Shown here: piece after piece, positions 1 to 7,441 of the stretch
How positions within the stretch are numbered: position 1 is the first letter of the stretch
Layout: every line of letters begins with the position of its first letter
Assembly (NCBI GenBank): GCA_038046265.1
Contig: JBBSWN010000010.1
Coordinates: 62,001 to 126,000, forward strand
From: JAGWAC01 sp038046265
GTDB lineage: Archaea; Nanobdellota; Nanobdellia; SCGC-AAA011-G17; JACPIM01
Reading direction: 5' to 3'
Length of the DNA stretch: 64,000 bases
Program-made: the position numbers and the translations under genes
The notes under the pieces: model-generated
Told to the model about the DNA's origin: nothing
The model's database searches: none
The model's input: only the letters and a program-made list of their open reading frames with translations

Positions 1-101
1 TTATTTAAGTAGAACAAATAGTCTAGTTTTTCAGAAAAACCAAACTGCTCTTTAAGTTTATTGTGAATTTCCTTTACTTCCTTGTTATTTAGGGGTTTCA
101 T
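1..101 (-). CDS. Partial CDS, N-terminus only; possibly NIP7-like
   Basis: An ATG at 99-101 on the minus strand opens a frame of 33 codons that runs off the left edge without a stop. The visible residues begin MKPLNNKEVKEIHNKLKEQF. This charged helical start resembles the beginning of NIP7/PUA-type ribosome-biogenesis proteins, which begin with a similar M(R/K)PL motif, but too little is present to be sure. It starts one base after the stop codon of the upstream RelE-type toxin gene, so it may be the third gene of that transcript. The function is a guess; the reading frame is well supported. Confidence 0.4.
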   Translation of the reverse strand, partial: MKPLNNKEVKEIHNKLKEQFGFSEKLDYLFYLN

Positions 102-102
102 T

Positions 103-363
103 TTAATGTTTATTTTTATATATTTTCTTTCTATTATCTATTACCTGGATTCTTAGGATTTTGTTAGAGAAGTCAATATCAACTAACGCACGAAATTCCC
201 CAATTCTATATTTGTAATAATCTTCCCCCTCAAAATGCTCTAAAAAATGAAATGGGTTTTCTGTTTTAAGCTTTTCAAGACCTTTTCTTAATCTTTCAGA
301 GATGGAATTATCTTGCTTTCTTAAAAATTTTTGAACATCTTGAGACAATAAAACACGCCACAT
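103..363 (-). CDS. RelE/ParE-superfamily toxin
   Basis: This 86-residue protein has the size and pattern of RelE-type mRNA interferases or ParE-like toxins: an N-terminal MWRVLLSQDVQKFLRK segment (the typical 'F.K.L.K' helix), then a basic helix pair, then a beta segment with YKYRIGEFRALVDID and a final RIQVIDNRKKIY strand. It lies immediately downstream of a small acidic/basic protein, and their stop and start codons overlap as TAATG, the usual antitoxin-toxin arrangement. RelE toxins cleave mRNA at the ribosome; ParE toxins poison gyrase. The sequence alone favours RelE because of the Arg/Lys-rich C-terminal part. The target is not determined. Confidence 0.8.
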   Translation of the reverse strand: MWRVLLSQDVQKFLRKQDNSISERLRKGLEKLKTENPFHFLEHFEGEDYYKYRIGEFRALVDIDFSNKILRIQVIDNRKKIYKNKH

Positions 364-530
364 TATAATTCAATATATTCTGATTCAGAAGAGTTTCTTG
401 CTTCCTTTAGTCTTTTTTTTGCTTCTTCAGTTAATTCGCCTTCTTCAGAGAGTATGTGCTTAATTACAGAAATGTCTTTCTTCAATGTTTTTATATCCTT
501 GTAAATTTGCTCTAAATTCGGCTGTTTCAT
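363..530 (-). CDS. Putative antitoxin of the RelE-type module
   Basis: This is a 55-residue, highly charged helical protein starting MKQPNLEQIYKDIKTLKKD and ending SSESEYIEL. The start is the ATG at 528-530, which has a TATA-like sequence (AGATATAAAC on the minus strand, 551-560) about 25 nt upstream, so the transcript is probably leaderless. A longer in-frame extension exists but would overlap the divergent gltX. Gene order (antitoxin first), small size and the 1-nt overlap with the toxin gene support the assignment. No specific antitoxin family is recognisable; it could be a short Phd- or RelB-like protein lacking a clear DNA-binding domain. Confidence 0.65.
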   Translation of the reverse strand: MKQPNLEQIYKDIKTLKKDISVIKHILSEEGELTEEAKKRLKEARNSSESEYIEL

Positions 531-550
531 ATGTTTATTGTAGTTTTTTT

Positions 551-590
551 GTTTATATCTTTTTCTATTAAAATAAGTTAACTTTAAAAA
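551..590. promoter_or_regulatory. Divergent TATA boxes for the toxin module and gltX
   Basis: On the minus strand AGATATAAAC (551-560) lies about 25 nt before the antitoxin ATG at 530. On the plus strand TTTAAAAA (583-590) lies about 26 nt before the gltX ATG at 613. Both spacings match archaeal TATA-box geometry for leaderless transcripts. The assignment is by position and motif only. Confidence 0.5.
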
Positions 591-612
591 TTCTTCAGTT
601 TTACTTTGGAAT

Positions 613-2256
613 ATGAAAGAGGTTATATTAAAGTATGCTCTGCAGAATGCTGTAAAATATGATGGAAAGGCAAATTTGGGAGCTGTTATAGGAAAGGTTT
701 TTTCTGAGCTTAAAGATGCTGACAAAAACAAAGTTATAGAAGAGGCTAAAAAAGCAGTTAATGAAGTGAATTCTTTAAAATTAAGTGAGCAATTAAAAAA
801 ACTTCAGGAAATAGCGCCTGAATTATTAGAAGAAAAGAAAGTTGAGCAAAAAAGAGAGATTCCTGATTTAGAAAATGCTGAAAAAGGGAAAGTTGTGATG
901 AGGTTTGCTCCAAATCCAAATGGACCTTTATCTTTAGGAAGAACAAGACCTGCTTTTTGGAATTATATCTTTGCTCAAAAATATAAGGGTAAATTTTTGT
1001 TGAGAGCGGATGATACAGATCCAAAAGTAAAAGTTCCGATGAAAGAAGCTTACAAATGGATTTTAGATGACTTAAAATTTTTGGGAATAAAACCAGACAA
1101 AACAATAATTCAGTCAAAAAGACTGAAAATTTATTATAAATATGCTGAAAAATTAGTTAAAGAGGATAAGGCCTATGTATGCATTTGTGATGTTGAAGAG
1201 TGGAGAAAGTTAATTCAAAAGTCAATGGAGTGCAAATGCAGATCTTTACCTGTTAATGAGCAAGTAAAAAGATGGAAATTTATGTTTACAAAGTACAAAG
1301 AAGGAGAGGCAGTATTTAGGATAAAGACAGATATTGATGCTCCAAATCCAGCTTTACGAGACTGGCCTGCATTTAGAATTGTAGCTAAATCAAGACATCC
1401 ATTAAATAAAAAAGCAAGAGTATGGCCATTATTGAATTTTGCTTCTGCTATAGATGATTATGAATTAGGAGTTACTCACATACTCCGAGGGATTGACTTA
1501 AAAATTTCAGATGAAAGGCAAGGATATATTTACAAGTATTTTGGGTGGAAATATCCAGAGACAATGTATCATGGAAAGTTATTGGTAAAAGGTATTAAGA
1601 GCACTTCACAATCTAAGAAATTAATCCAGGAAGGAAAATTAAATGGGTGGGATGATCCAAGATTAGGGACAATTCAGTCTTTGAAAAGAAGAGGATTTAA
1701 GGCTGATGCAATTAAAAGACTTCACTTGGAAATTGGGCTGGGAAAATCAGATATTCACGTTTCTTTAGATACTTTAAGTTCATTTAACAAGGAAATTATT
1801 GACAAGGAGACAAACAGGTATTTTTTCACTGAAAATCCGAAGAAAATAAAGATTAAGAATGCTCCTAAATTAAAAACGAAAATAGAGCTTCATCCTGACT
1901 TTCCCAAGAAGGGGTTTAGGAATTTTGAGACTAGTGATGAGTTTTATGCTGAAGAAAACTTTGAGAAAGACAAATATTACAGATTTATGCACTTGTTTAA
2001 TTTTAAAGACAATGAATTTTATTCTGTTGAGTTAAACAAGGATTTAAATGCAAAATTAATCCATTGGCTTCCTGTTTCAAAAGATTTAGTTAATGTAGAA
2101 GTAGTTATGGATGATGCTTCTATTGTCAAAGGTTTAGGTGAGAAGGATTTAAAAAAAGTCAAAGTTGGGCAGATAGTGCAGTTTGAGAGGAAATATTTTG
2201 TGAAATGCGACAAAAAGGAGAAAGATAAAATAACTTTTTATTTTTTACATCGATGA
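613..2256 (+). CDS. gltX: Glutamyl-tRNA synthetase, archaeal type
   Basis: This enzyme charges tRNA with glutamate in the cytoplasm. At 547 residues it matches the archaeal/eukaryotic GluRS-GlnRS class. Residues 1-90 form the helical N-terminal domain; the catalytic Rossmann fold begins at VVMRFAPNPNGPLSLG (94-109). The class I HIGH signature is replaced by SLGR (107-110), and the KMSKS-like loop is STSQSKK (330-336), followed by WDDPRLGT (346-353). The C-terminal beta-barrel anticodon-binding region follows. As no separate GlnRS is in view, the enzyme could be non-discriminating (with GatCAB or GatDE converting Glu-tRNAGln), but that cannot be told from sequence. Its stop overlaps the next start as ATGA. 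Confidence 0.93.
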   Translation: MKEVILKYALQNAVKYDGKANLGAVIGKVFSELKDADKNKVIEEAKKAVNEVNSLKLSEQLKKLQEIAPELLEEKKVEQKREIPDLENAEKGKVVMRFAPNPNGPLSLGRTRPAFWNYIFAQKYKGKFLLRADDTDPKVKVPMKEAYKWILDDLKFLGIKPDKTIIQSKRLKIYYKYAEKLVKEDKAYVCICDVEEWRKLIQKSMECKCRSLPVNEQVKRWKFMFTKYKEGEAVFRIKTDIDAPNPALRDWPAFRIVAKSRHPLNKKARVWPLLNFASAIDDYELGVTHILRGIDLKISDERQGYIYKYFGWKYPETMYHGKLLVKGIKSTSQSKKLIQEGKLNGWDDPRLGTIQSLKRRGFKADAIKRLHLEIGLGKSDIHVSLDTLSSFNKEIIDKETNRYFFTENPKKIKIKNAPKLKTKIELHPDFPKKGFRNFETSDEFYAEENFEKDKYYRFMHLFNFKDNEFYSVELNKDLNAKLIHWLPVSKDLVNVEVVMDDASIVKGLGEKDLKKVKVGQIVQFERKYFVKCDKKEKDKITFYFLHR

Positions 2257-2843
2257 TAGACTTACAATCTTTTATTTTGAATTACATCAATGATTTTTCA
2301 TATTTTGGAGTATTTTTATTAGCAATGATTATTTCTTTAATACCGTTGCCAGAGGAACTATTTTTGCTGCTTGCAGGATATTTTTCAGGGAAGGGTTTTG
2401 CAGAACTTGACAAAGTAATTTTGACAGCTTATTTGGGGATTTTGGCAGGAGACAATATCTTGTTTTTTTTATACAAGAGAACAAGCTATTTGCATAAGTC
2501 TTATACAAGATATATAAAGTTCAGGCTTAAAAAATGGAAAAAATTTATGAAAGAGCATCATGGAAAGAGCATTTTTTTATTAAGGTTTATTTTGGGAGTG
2601 AGGTTTGTAGGGCCTTTAATGGCGGCAACTATGAAAATTAAATGGAGCACTTTCCAGATTTATAATTTTTTTGCTGTCTCTGTTCTTGTTCCTTTGTATA
2701 TTTTAATAGGATATTTTTCAAGCAATTTTTTTGCTGTTGTAATAAGGGATGTTTTGATTGCAAAATATATTTTACTAAGTTTGATTGGATTAATTATCAT
2801 ATTACCTTATTTATTTTTCCTGAAAAGATTTTTTAAGAATTAG
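2253..2843 (+). CDS. DedA/SNARE-associated family membrane protein
   Basis: This 196-residue integral membrane protein has about five hydrophobic segments and the DedA-family pattern: an N-terminal re-entrant region with PLPEELFLLLAGYFSG and the conserved LLRFILGVRFVGPLMAATMK block carrying the two arginines. DedA proteins are now viewed as lipid or polyprenyl-phosphate transporters/scramblases at the cytoplasmic membrane. The start overlaps the gltX stop (ATGA), so translation is probably coupled. It sits in a group of membrane and carrier-lipid genes. A second, more canonical DedA homologue is at 5556-6200. Confidence 0.85.
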   Translation: MIDLQSFILNYINDFSYFGVFLLAMIISLIPLPEELFLLLAGYFSGKGFAELDKVILTAYLGILAGDNILFFLYKRTSYLHKSYTRYIKFRLKKWKKFMKEHHGKSIFLLRFILGVRFVGPLMAATMKIKWSTFQIYNFFAVSVLVPLYILIGYFSSNFFAVVIRDVLIAKYILLSLIGLIIILPYLFFLKRFFKN

Positions 2844-3268
2844 AACTTTTTTCTAAGTTCCAGACCAGCACAAATAAATGACATCTGCATCAAAATCTGA
2901 AATAATTCTTTTGACGCTTCAAGAACTTCCCCTATATTTTTACTGTTTTTTATTTTGTAAAAGTATGTATTGCAGGAGTTGAGCAAATTTGGTAAATTTC
3001 TTATTCCTAGACCCTTGGCTACCAGATCCTTTACTTTATTTCTGTTTATTCCTGTACACTCAGAAATATCCTTTATAGCTTTCGTAATTGCTTCATCTAG
3101 GTTTCTCAAGAACACGAAATCGTAAGGAGCAAGATCTTTTTTTCCTGTTGTTTCGGAATCTCTATACCTTTCAGTTAATTCAACAGCAGCAATATTTATT
3201 TTTTTCATTGATTTTGTAAGAAGATCAATCAATAATTCATCTTTTTCTTCTTCCATATTGCTCACCAT
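2840..3268 (-). CDS. Hypothetical helical protein
   Basis: I do not recognise a family for these 142 residues. The protein is predicted mostly alpha-helical and soluble, acidic at the N-terminus (MEEEKDELLIDLL) and with cysteines near residues 82, 99 and in the last helix. Two ATG codons (3268 and 3256) are possible starts; the second gives a protein starting MEEEKDEL. It overlaps the end of the convergent dedA gene by 4 nt. Composition and codon use resemble its neighbours, so it is probably a real gene, but its role is unknown. Confidence 0.6.
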   Translation of the reverse strand: MVSNMEEEKDELLIDLLTKSMKKINIAAVELTERYRDSETTGKKDLAPYDFVFLRNLDEAITKAIKDISECTGINRNKVKDLVAKGLGIRNLPNLLNSCNTYFYKIKNSKNIGEVLEASKELFQILMQMSFICAGLELRKKF

Positions 3269-3302
3269 TCAAATAATTTGTAATTTTTTTGTTTATAAAG
3301 AT

Positions 3303-3905
3303 TTATATCAGGAAGATTTTGAATCCTGTCCTGAACAAGTAAATTACAGTGCCAGCAACTAGAGGGACTATGAAATTATCATCTATGTCTGAGACTCCAA
3401 TTTTAAACCCTGCTCCCTCTACTATCATTGCAAACAAACTTGCAAAAAAGCCTTCTGTTAGATTTACGAATACTATAGAGCCAAGAAAAGCAAATAGCAT
3501 TCCTGCCAAGATACCCTCCAGTTTTTTTAAGCCATTGAATGCTAATTTTGTTTTTCCCAGAAACTGGCCGACTAAATAAGAAACTGAGTCTCCAAATGTC
3601 AAGATCATTATAGATGCCAGGGCTATATCTTCTGGAAACAACTTTATTGCCAACAAAGCGCCTCCTAAAAAAAAGATCATTCCTTTAAACGGGAATTTTT
3701 TAATGTATTTTTCTCTCTCAAAGTTTTTTAATAAGAAATTTGCTATGGGCAACTTGAATTTCATGCTTATTAAAGATATTATTCCAAAGAAAATTATAAG
3801 GAAGAAAATGTATTTTTGTGTCAAGATTCCATAGTTATATGCAATTACTATAAACAAGCCTGTAAATAAATGAGCTATTTTTCTCTTGACTTCTAAATTA
3901 TCCAT
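3303..3905 (-). CDS. SEC59/DGK1/VTE5-family CTP-dependent lipid kinase (dolichol kinase-like)
   Basis: This 200-residue membrane protein has six or seven hydrophobic segments. It begins with the family-typical RKIAHLFTGLF motif and ends with a segment containing ISSDDN-like DIDDNFIVPLVAG, the signature region of SEC59 (dolichol kinase), DGK1 (CTP-dependent diacylglycerol kinase) and VTE5 (phytol kinase). Members phosphorylate a membrane isoprenoid or glycerolipid alcohol using CTP. Next to a PAP2 phosphatase and an archaeosortase, a role in polyprenol or archaeal-lipid phosphorylation is plausible. The substrate cannot be read from sequence. Confidence 0.75.
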   Translation of the reverse strand: MDNLEVKRKIAHLFTGLFIVIAYNYGILTQKYIFFLIIFFGIISLISMKFKLPIANFLLKNFEREKYIKKFPFKGMIFFLGGALLAIKLFPEDIALASIMILTFGDSVSYLVGQFLGKTKLAFNGLKKLEGILAGMLFAFLGSIVFVNLTEGFFASLFAMIVEGAGFKIGVSDIDDNFIVPLVAGTVIYLFRTGFKIFLI

Positions 3906-3916
3906 CTTGATTTATA

Positions 3917-4444
3917 TTAAAAAAGCCTTATTATATTCTTTCCTATTATCAGGCCTAGTATAATTCCCCCAATTATGTCAGACAAGTAATGCACCCCCAA
4001 ATATATTCTTGAAAAGGCAACCAACAATGAAAGGAAAAGCCAGATGTGTTTTATTTCCTTAAATTCCTTATAAATTATCGGGAGCAGGGCAAACATTATT
4101 ATTGTGTGGCCTGAGGGAAAAGATGATGATGCTGTTTCTATTAAGTTTATTAAAGGCCTAGGTCTTTGAATTATTAGTTTTAGGATGTAAACCAGAAAAC
4201 CAGCTGACAAAAAAGACAACCATAGTTTTGCAAGGTTTTTTAGTTTATTGCTTTTGAATAAAGGTATTATAATTATTATTAGTGCTAGAAGATAATAATT
4301 AAAGTATTTTGAGAAAAAAATAAAAAAAGAGTTTAAGATATCAATTCTAATAAATTTAATTAAATCAATAATAAACTTATCTATATAAAAACTTACGATT
4401 AAAGACATTAGCAATACTGATATTAGTTTTAAGGATATTTTCAT
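3917..4444 (-). CDS. PAP2-family lipid phosphatase
   Basis: This 175-residue membrane protein carries all three type 2 phosphatidic acid phosphatase motifs: K89..RPRP (94-97), PSGH (110-113) and SR(145-146)..H152, the last histidine being the nucleophile in known family members. About five transmembrane segments place the active site at the outer membrane face. Likely substrates are polyprenyl pyrophosphate/phosphate or archaeal phosphatidic acid analogues. It is 11 nt upstream (in transcription order) of the SEC59-like kinase gene, suggesting opposing reactions on the same carrier lipid pool; this coupling is inference. Confidence 0.88.
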   Translation of the reverse strand: MKISLKLISVLLMSLIVSFYIDKFIIDLIKFIRIDILNSFFIFFSKYFNYYLLALIIIIIPLFKSNKLKNLAKLWLSFLSAGFLVYILKLIIQRPRPLINLIETASSSFPSGHTIIMFALLPIIYKEFKEIKHIWLFLSLLVAFSRIYLGVHYLSDIIGGIILGLIIGKNIIRLF

Positions 4445-4488
4445 TCCTTAGAAAGCATTATAAATTTTTATAAACTTAACTCTTTTTG

Positions 4489-5007
4489 ATGATATATTTA
4501 AAGGTTCTTGGGATTAGACTTTTTGGTGCTTTATTTGCAGCTATTTTTGGAACTTACATAGTTTACTTTTTAATGACTCTGCCTACTTTTTATGCTTCTT
4601 ATTTAAGCCTGATTTTTTATGAACCAATGATTTTTGGGAATTTTTTGATTATTAATGACATTAAGATGGAGTTTATTCCTGCTTGCATTGCTGCTTCTGC
4701 ATATGTTTTATTTGCTATCTTAATTTTACTGACAAAGGATATTAAATTTTATAAAGGACTGAAAATGCTTTTACTTGGAAGTTTAATTTTATTTTTTGTC
4801 AACATTATAAGGATATTTATATTGGCTGTTGCCTTGATTGAATTTGACAAGAGGTGGTTTGACACTTTGCATTTGTTTTTTTGGCAGATTTTCTCAACTA
4901 TTTTTGTTGTTTTGACATGGATTTATTTAACTAAGAAATTTAAAGTGAAGACAATTCCTGTTTATTCTGACTTTATGCATTTAAGGAAGATTATCGAGGT
5001 TAAATGA
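4489..5007 (+). CDS. Archaeosortase/exosortase family transpeptidase
   Basis: This 172-residue polytopic membrane protein has the exosortase/archaeosortase catalytic layout: Cys66 in PACIAASAY, Arg108 in NIIRIF and His128 in DTLHLFFW, with six or so hydrophobic helices. Such enzymes cleave C-terminal sorting signals and attach proteins to membrane lipid carriers. The size and the lone-domain form fit the short archaeosortases of Pacearchaeota-like genomes. I chose the ATG at 4489; a TTG three bases earlier is also in frame. It is divergent from the PAP2 gene. No substrate protein with a sorting tail was recognised in this window. Confidence 0.75.
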   Translation: MIYLKVLGIRLFGALFAAIFGTYIVYFLMTLPTFYASYLSLIFYEPMIFGNFLIINDIKMEFIPACIAASAYVLFAILILLTKDIKFYKGLKMLLLGSLILFFVNIIRIFILAVALIEFDKRWFDTLHLFFWQIFSTIFVVLTWIYLTKKFKVKTIPVYSDFMHLRKIIEVK

Positions 5008-5059
5008 TTTAATAAAATGTTATCGAAAATTTAATAAATATAAGGAGATAATATTGTTT

Positions 5060-5191
5060 ATGATAGAGATAGTCCAATTATCACAGTTATTGTTAAGTAT
5101 AAGTTTGGCAATTACAGCATTGAAGAAAGATTTTACTGTTGCAACTATAATTATGATTCTTCTATTTGTTGTTTTATATTTAGTAAGATAA
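5060..5191 (+). CDS. Small membrane protein, 43 residues
   Basis: A short frame begins MIEIVQLSQLLLSISLAITA and ends in a hydrophobic stretch (ATIIMILLFVVLYLVR), giving one certain and possibly two membrane segments. AAGGAGATA at 5042-5050 lies about 10 nt before its ATG and looks like a Shine-Dalgarno site. It follows the archaeosortase gene by 52 nt on the same strand. No homologue is recognised. A reverse-strand frame covering the same DNA has no such ribosome-binding site. Moderate to low confidence because of the length. Confidence 0.4.
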   Translation: MIEIVQLSQLLLSISLAITALKKDFTVATIIMILLFVVLYLVR

Positions 5192-5232
5192 AGGAAAATC
5201 AAATTTGCCTAATTATAGTTTTTAGGAAAAGA

Positions 5233-5262
5233 TTTATATATTACTTGGTATTACTAGGTAAT
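5233..5262 (+). promoter_or_regulatory. Leaderless promoter with likely operator repeats for the RHH gene
   Basis: TTTATATA (5233-5240) is centred 26 nt before the ATG at 5263. Between TATA box and start lies a tandem near-repeat TTACTTGGTA/TTACTAGGTA (5241-5260); the second copy with its flank is also a near palindrome (ATTAC..GTAAT). This overlaps the expected transcription start and is a natural site for autorepression by the ribbon-helix-helix protein encoded immediately after it. Confidence 0.6.
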
Positions 5263-5520
5263 ATGGAGACTGTGAGTTTAAAACTAGATGGGAAGTTTGC
5301 TAAGAACATGGAGAGGGTTATGAAAGAAAATAATTATACTACCAAAACTGAGTTTATAAGAGAAGCTGTTAGAGATAAGATTAAGAAACTTGAGATAGAA
5401 CAAGCTTTAGAAAGAGCAAGAAAGTTATTTGGTGCGTCTAGATTAAAAACTACAGATGAAAAAAGACATAAAGCTGGAGAGATGGCTGTTTTGGAATTAG
5501 AAAAGGAATTCGGTTTATAA
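5263..5520 (+). CDS. Ribbon-helix-helix (CopG/ParD-like) transcription regulator
   Basis: This 85-residue protein has an N-terminal ribbon-helix-helix domain: strand METVSLKLDGKFAKN, then helix NMERVMKENNY and helix KTEFIREAVRDKIKK. A charged coiled helix follows to the C-terminus. The ATG at 5263 is preferred over an upstream TTG because the TATA box is exactly 26 nt upstream. RHH dimers bind short direct or inverted repeats; the repeats overlapping its own start suggest autoregulation. It may be a solitary antitoxin-like protein, since no toxin gene follows. Confidence 0.8.
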   Translation: METVSLKLDGKFAKNMERVMKENNYTTKTEFIREAVRDKIKKLEIEQALERARKLFGASRLKTTDEKRHKAGEMAVLELEKEFGL

Positions 5521-5526
5521 CTCTTC

Positions 5527-5560
5527 TGTAAAATCTTACGGAAATTTCGGAAGATTTACA
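5527..5560. terminator. Inverted repeat between convergent genes
   Basis: A 34-nt imperfect inverted repeat has outer arms TGTAAA..TTTACA and TCTT..AAGA, with a CGGAAATTTCGG centre. It lies between the RHH gene stop (5520) and the C-terminal codons of the convergent dedA gene, overlapping the latter's stop. It could act as a bidirectional transcription terminator or mRNA 3'-end stabiliser. Archaeal terminators need not be hairpins, so this role is inferred. Confidence 0.45.
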
Positions 5561-6200
5561 ATTTGCCTGGTTTTTTAATATAGTGAATGTAAATTTCTTT
5601 TAACAGAGGAATAAATGAAATAATTATTATCAATATTATGATCACGTTGAAATTATTTTGAACAAAAGGAATGTTTCCGAAAAAATAACCACCAAAAATA
5701 AAAATAGTGCACCACAACAAAGCTCCAAGAACATTGTATGCTAGGAATATAGGGTAGGACATTTTGCCAATCCCTGCTACAAATGGAGCAAAAGTTCTTA
5801 TTATTGGAATAAATCTGGCAAGAATAATTGTTTTTTTGCCGTGTTTTTCATAGAACTGCTGTGCTCTTGTTAAATGTTCTTTATGGAAGAAGATGGAGTT
5901 CTCTTTGCTGAATATTTTTGGGCCGATGAATTTTCCAATATGGTAATTTACAGTATCACCAAGAACAGCTGCAAGCAGGATTACAAAGAGTGAAATTTTT
6001 ATATTTAATGAATTTACAGCTGACAATGCTCCAACTGTAAACAAAAGAGAGTCGCCAGGAAGAAATGGAGCTACAACAAAGCCGGTTTCTGTAAAAAAAA
6101 TTAGGAATAGAAAAAGGTAAGTTAGTGTAGGATACTCCTGGATTACAATCTGAAGATATTTGTCCAGATGAAAAAGAATGTCTATTAATTTTACTCCCAT
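5556..6200 (-). CDS. DedA family membrane protein (canonical)
   Basis: At 214 residues this is a full-length DedA protein. It has the acidic re-entrant motif FFTETGFVVAPFLPGDSLLF (around 36-55), the GDTVNYHIGKFIG segment and the conserved ARFIPIIRTFAPFVAGIGKM block. Homologues mediate movement of undecaprenyl phosphate or phospholipids across the cytoplasmic membrane. With the DedA homologue at 2253 the region has two paralogues of different length. It is 6 nt downstream of the coiled-coil gene (6207-7073) and may share its transcript. Confidence 0.9.
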   Translation of the reverse strand: MGVKLIDILFHLDKYLQIVIQEYPTLTYLFLFLIFFTETGFVVAPFLPGDSLLFTVGALSAVNSLNIKISLFVILLAAVLGDTVNYHIGKFIGPKIFSKENSIFFHKEHLTRAQQFYEKHGKKTIILARFIPIIRTFAPFVAGIGKMSYPIFLAYNVLGALLWCTIFIFGGYFFGNIPFVQNNFNVIIILIIIISFIPLLKEIYIHYIKKPGKL

Positions 6201-6206
6201 ATTAAG

Positions 6207-7073
6207 CTAATGCTCGTTCTTAAACTTTCCCTGCATTACAATAAGATCTTCTGTTGTTAATTTTCCCTTAGTTCTTAGTTTTTCTTCCACCAGCCTTGAT
6301 TTTTCTTCAATGATTTTTTCCTCAATTTTCTTTCTTTCTTCTTTTCTATTGCTTTCAATTAAAGACGGATTTATTTTGCTCATTTCTGTAAGTTTTAAAT
6401 TTAATTCAGTTGTTATTGCTTCAGAACTTTTATCCATTTCGTCTAATTCTTTCTGCTTGTCTTCCTGTATTTTTCTTAACTTGTCAAGCTGCTTGAACAA
6501 ATCACGGAACTGCTTGTTTTCTTCTTTGTTTAAATTTAGAATTTCTTTTACCTGATTGTGGAAAGAGTTTGCTTTTTCTCTTTCTTCTTTTATGTTTTTT
6601 GATATTTTTTCCTCTTTTTCACTTATTGAGAATAAGGAACCTGAGTTCTTAAAATCAGCTTTAAGCTTTCTTATTTCACCCATTAATTTTTTCTCTTTTT
6701 CAAATGATATTACATCTGTTTGAATTTTAGTTTCCAGCTGATCAATTTTCTCTTTTATCGCCAATGGATTAAGTTTTATCTTGAATTTCTTTTCTATTTC
6801 CTTTTTTTCAGTATTTAGATCTTTTAGAGAGAGGATTAAATCATGCACGTTTTTATTATGCAGTTCCCTTTGTTTTTTTAATTCTTCTAGAGTATTTGTA
6901 AAAGAGGATTTTTTGCTTTTGAACTCCTTTACTTTGTTTAATGTGTTTCTGATGTCTGATCTTGTTTTCTGGAGGTCTTTTATTTTTTCTCTTTTTGTTA
7001 TACTAGAACTGTTTAATTTACTTCTAAGTAGATTAATCTCTTTCTTTAATCTAATTATGTCAGCTTTCTCCAT
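6207..7073 (-). CDS. Archaeal coiled-coil protein (COG1340-like)
   Basis: These 288 residues are almost entirely heptad-like, rich in Lys, Glu, Leu and Ser, with a short non-coiled middle region (KLNPLAIKEKIDQLETKIQT, about 100-119) and a C-terminal GKLTTEDLIVMQGKF. This pattern matches the conserved archaeal coiled-coil family COG1340, whose function is unknown. It lies 53 nt downstream of the P1 stalk gene on the same strand, so it may be read through from the ribosomal stalk operon. No catalytic motif is visible. Confidence 0.7.
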   Translation of the reverse strand: MEKADIIRLKKEINLLRSKLNSSSITKREKIKDLQKTRSDIRNTLNKVKEFKSKKSSFTNTLEELKKQRELHNKNVHDLILSLKDLNTEKKEIEKKFKIKLNPLAIKEKIDQLETKIQTDVISFEKEKKLMGEIRKLKADFKNSGSLFSISEKEEKISKNIKEEREKANSFHNQVKEILNLNKEENKQFRDLFKQLDKLRKIQEDKQKELDEMDKSSEAITTELNLKLTEMSKINPSLIESNRKEERKKIEEKIIEEKSRLVEEKLRTKGKLTTEDLIVMQGKFKNEH

Positions 7074-7126
7074 ATTAAAAAATGAACTGAGGCCATCAGC
7101 TTAAGGTTAAATGTAATTGCTTATAG

Positions 7127-7426
7127 TTAACCAAAGAGCGCACCGAGGCCCGCTGCTGCGGCTTCTTCAGCTTTCTTTTCTTCTTCAGCTGATTTCTTTT
7201 CGTCTTTCTTTGTTTCTGCTTTTGCTTCTGTTACTGGAGCTGCGACTGGCATTGCTGCCTGCTTTACAACCTCGTCAATATTAACTCCGTCAAGAGCTGC
7301 CAACAAGGCCTTAGCTTTCATTTCATCTGAATGACCGCCGGCAGATTCAATTACTTTTTTTACTCTGTCAGCTGTCAATTCTGCTCCTAGTTTGTGGATC
7401 AGCAAAGCTGAATATACATATTCCAT
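7127..7426 (-). CDS. rpl12: Ribosomal protein P1 (L12)
   Basis: This is the archaeal P1 stalk protein, 99 residues. The N-terminal dimerisation helices (MEYVYSALLIHKLGAELTAD) are followed by an Ala/Lys/Glu-rich hinge and the canonical C-terminal tail GLGALFG that contacts translation factors. Dimers of P1 bind the C-terminal helices of P0 (L10). It is encoded 15 nt after P0 in the operon L1-L10-L12. Length and both termini agree with the family. Confidence 0.97.
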   Translation of the reverse strand: MEYVYSALLIHKLGAELTADRVKKVIESAGGHSDEMKAKALLAALDGVNIDEVVKQAAMPVAAPVTEAKAETKKDEKKSAEEEKKAEEAAAAGLGALFG

Positions 7427-7441
7427 ATATTTTTCCTCCTA

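Noticed and set aside
5020..5202. A 60-codon minus-strand reading frame after the archaeosortase gene
   Set aside because: No ribosome-binding site; the plus-strand 43-residue frame at 5060 has AAGGAGATA at normal spacing.
7105..7132. Inverted repeat GGTTAA..TTAACC around the P1 stop codon
   Set aside because: Only 6 bp in AT-rich DNA with a 16-nt loop; too weak to call a terminator.
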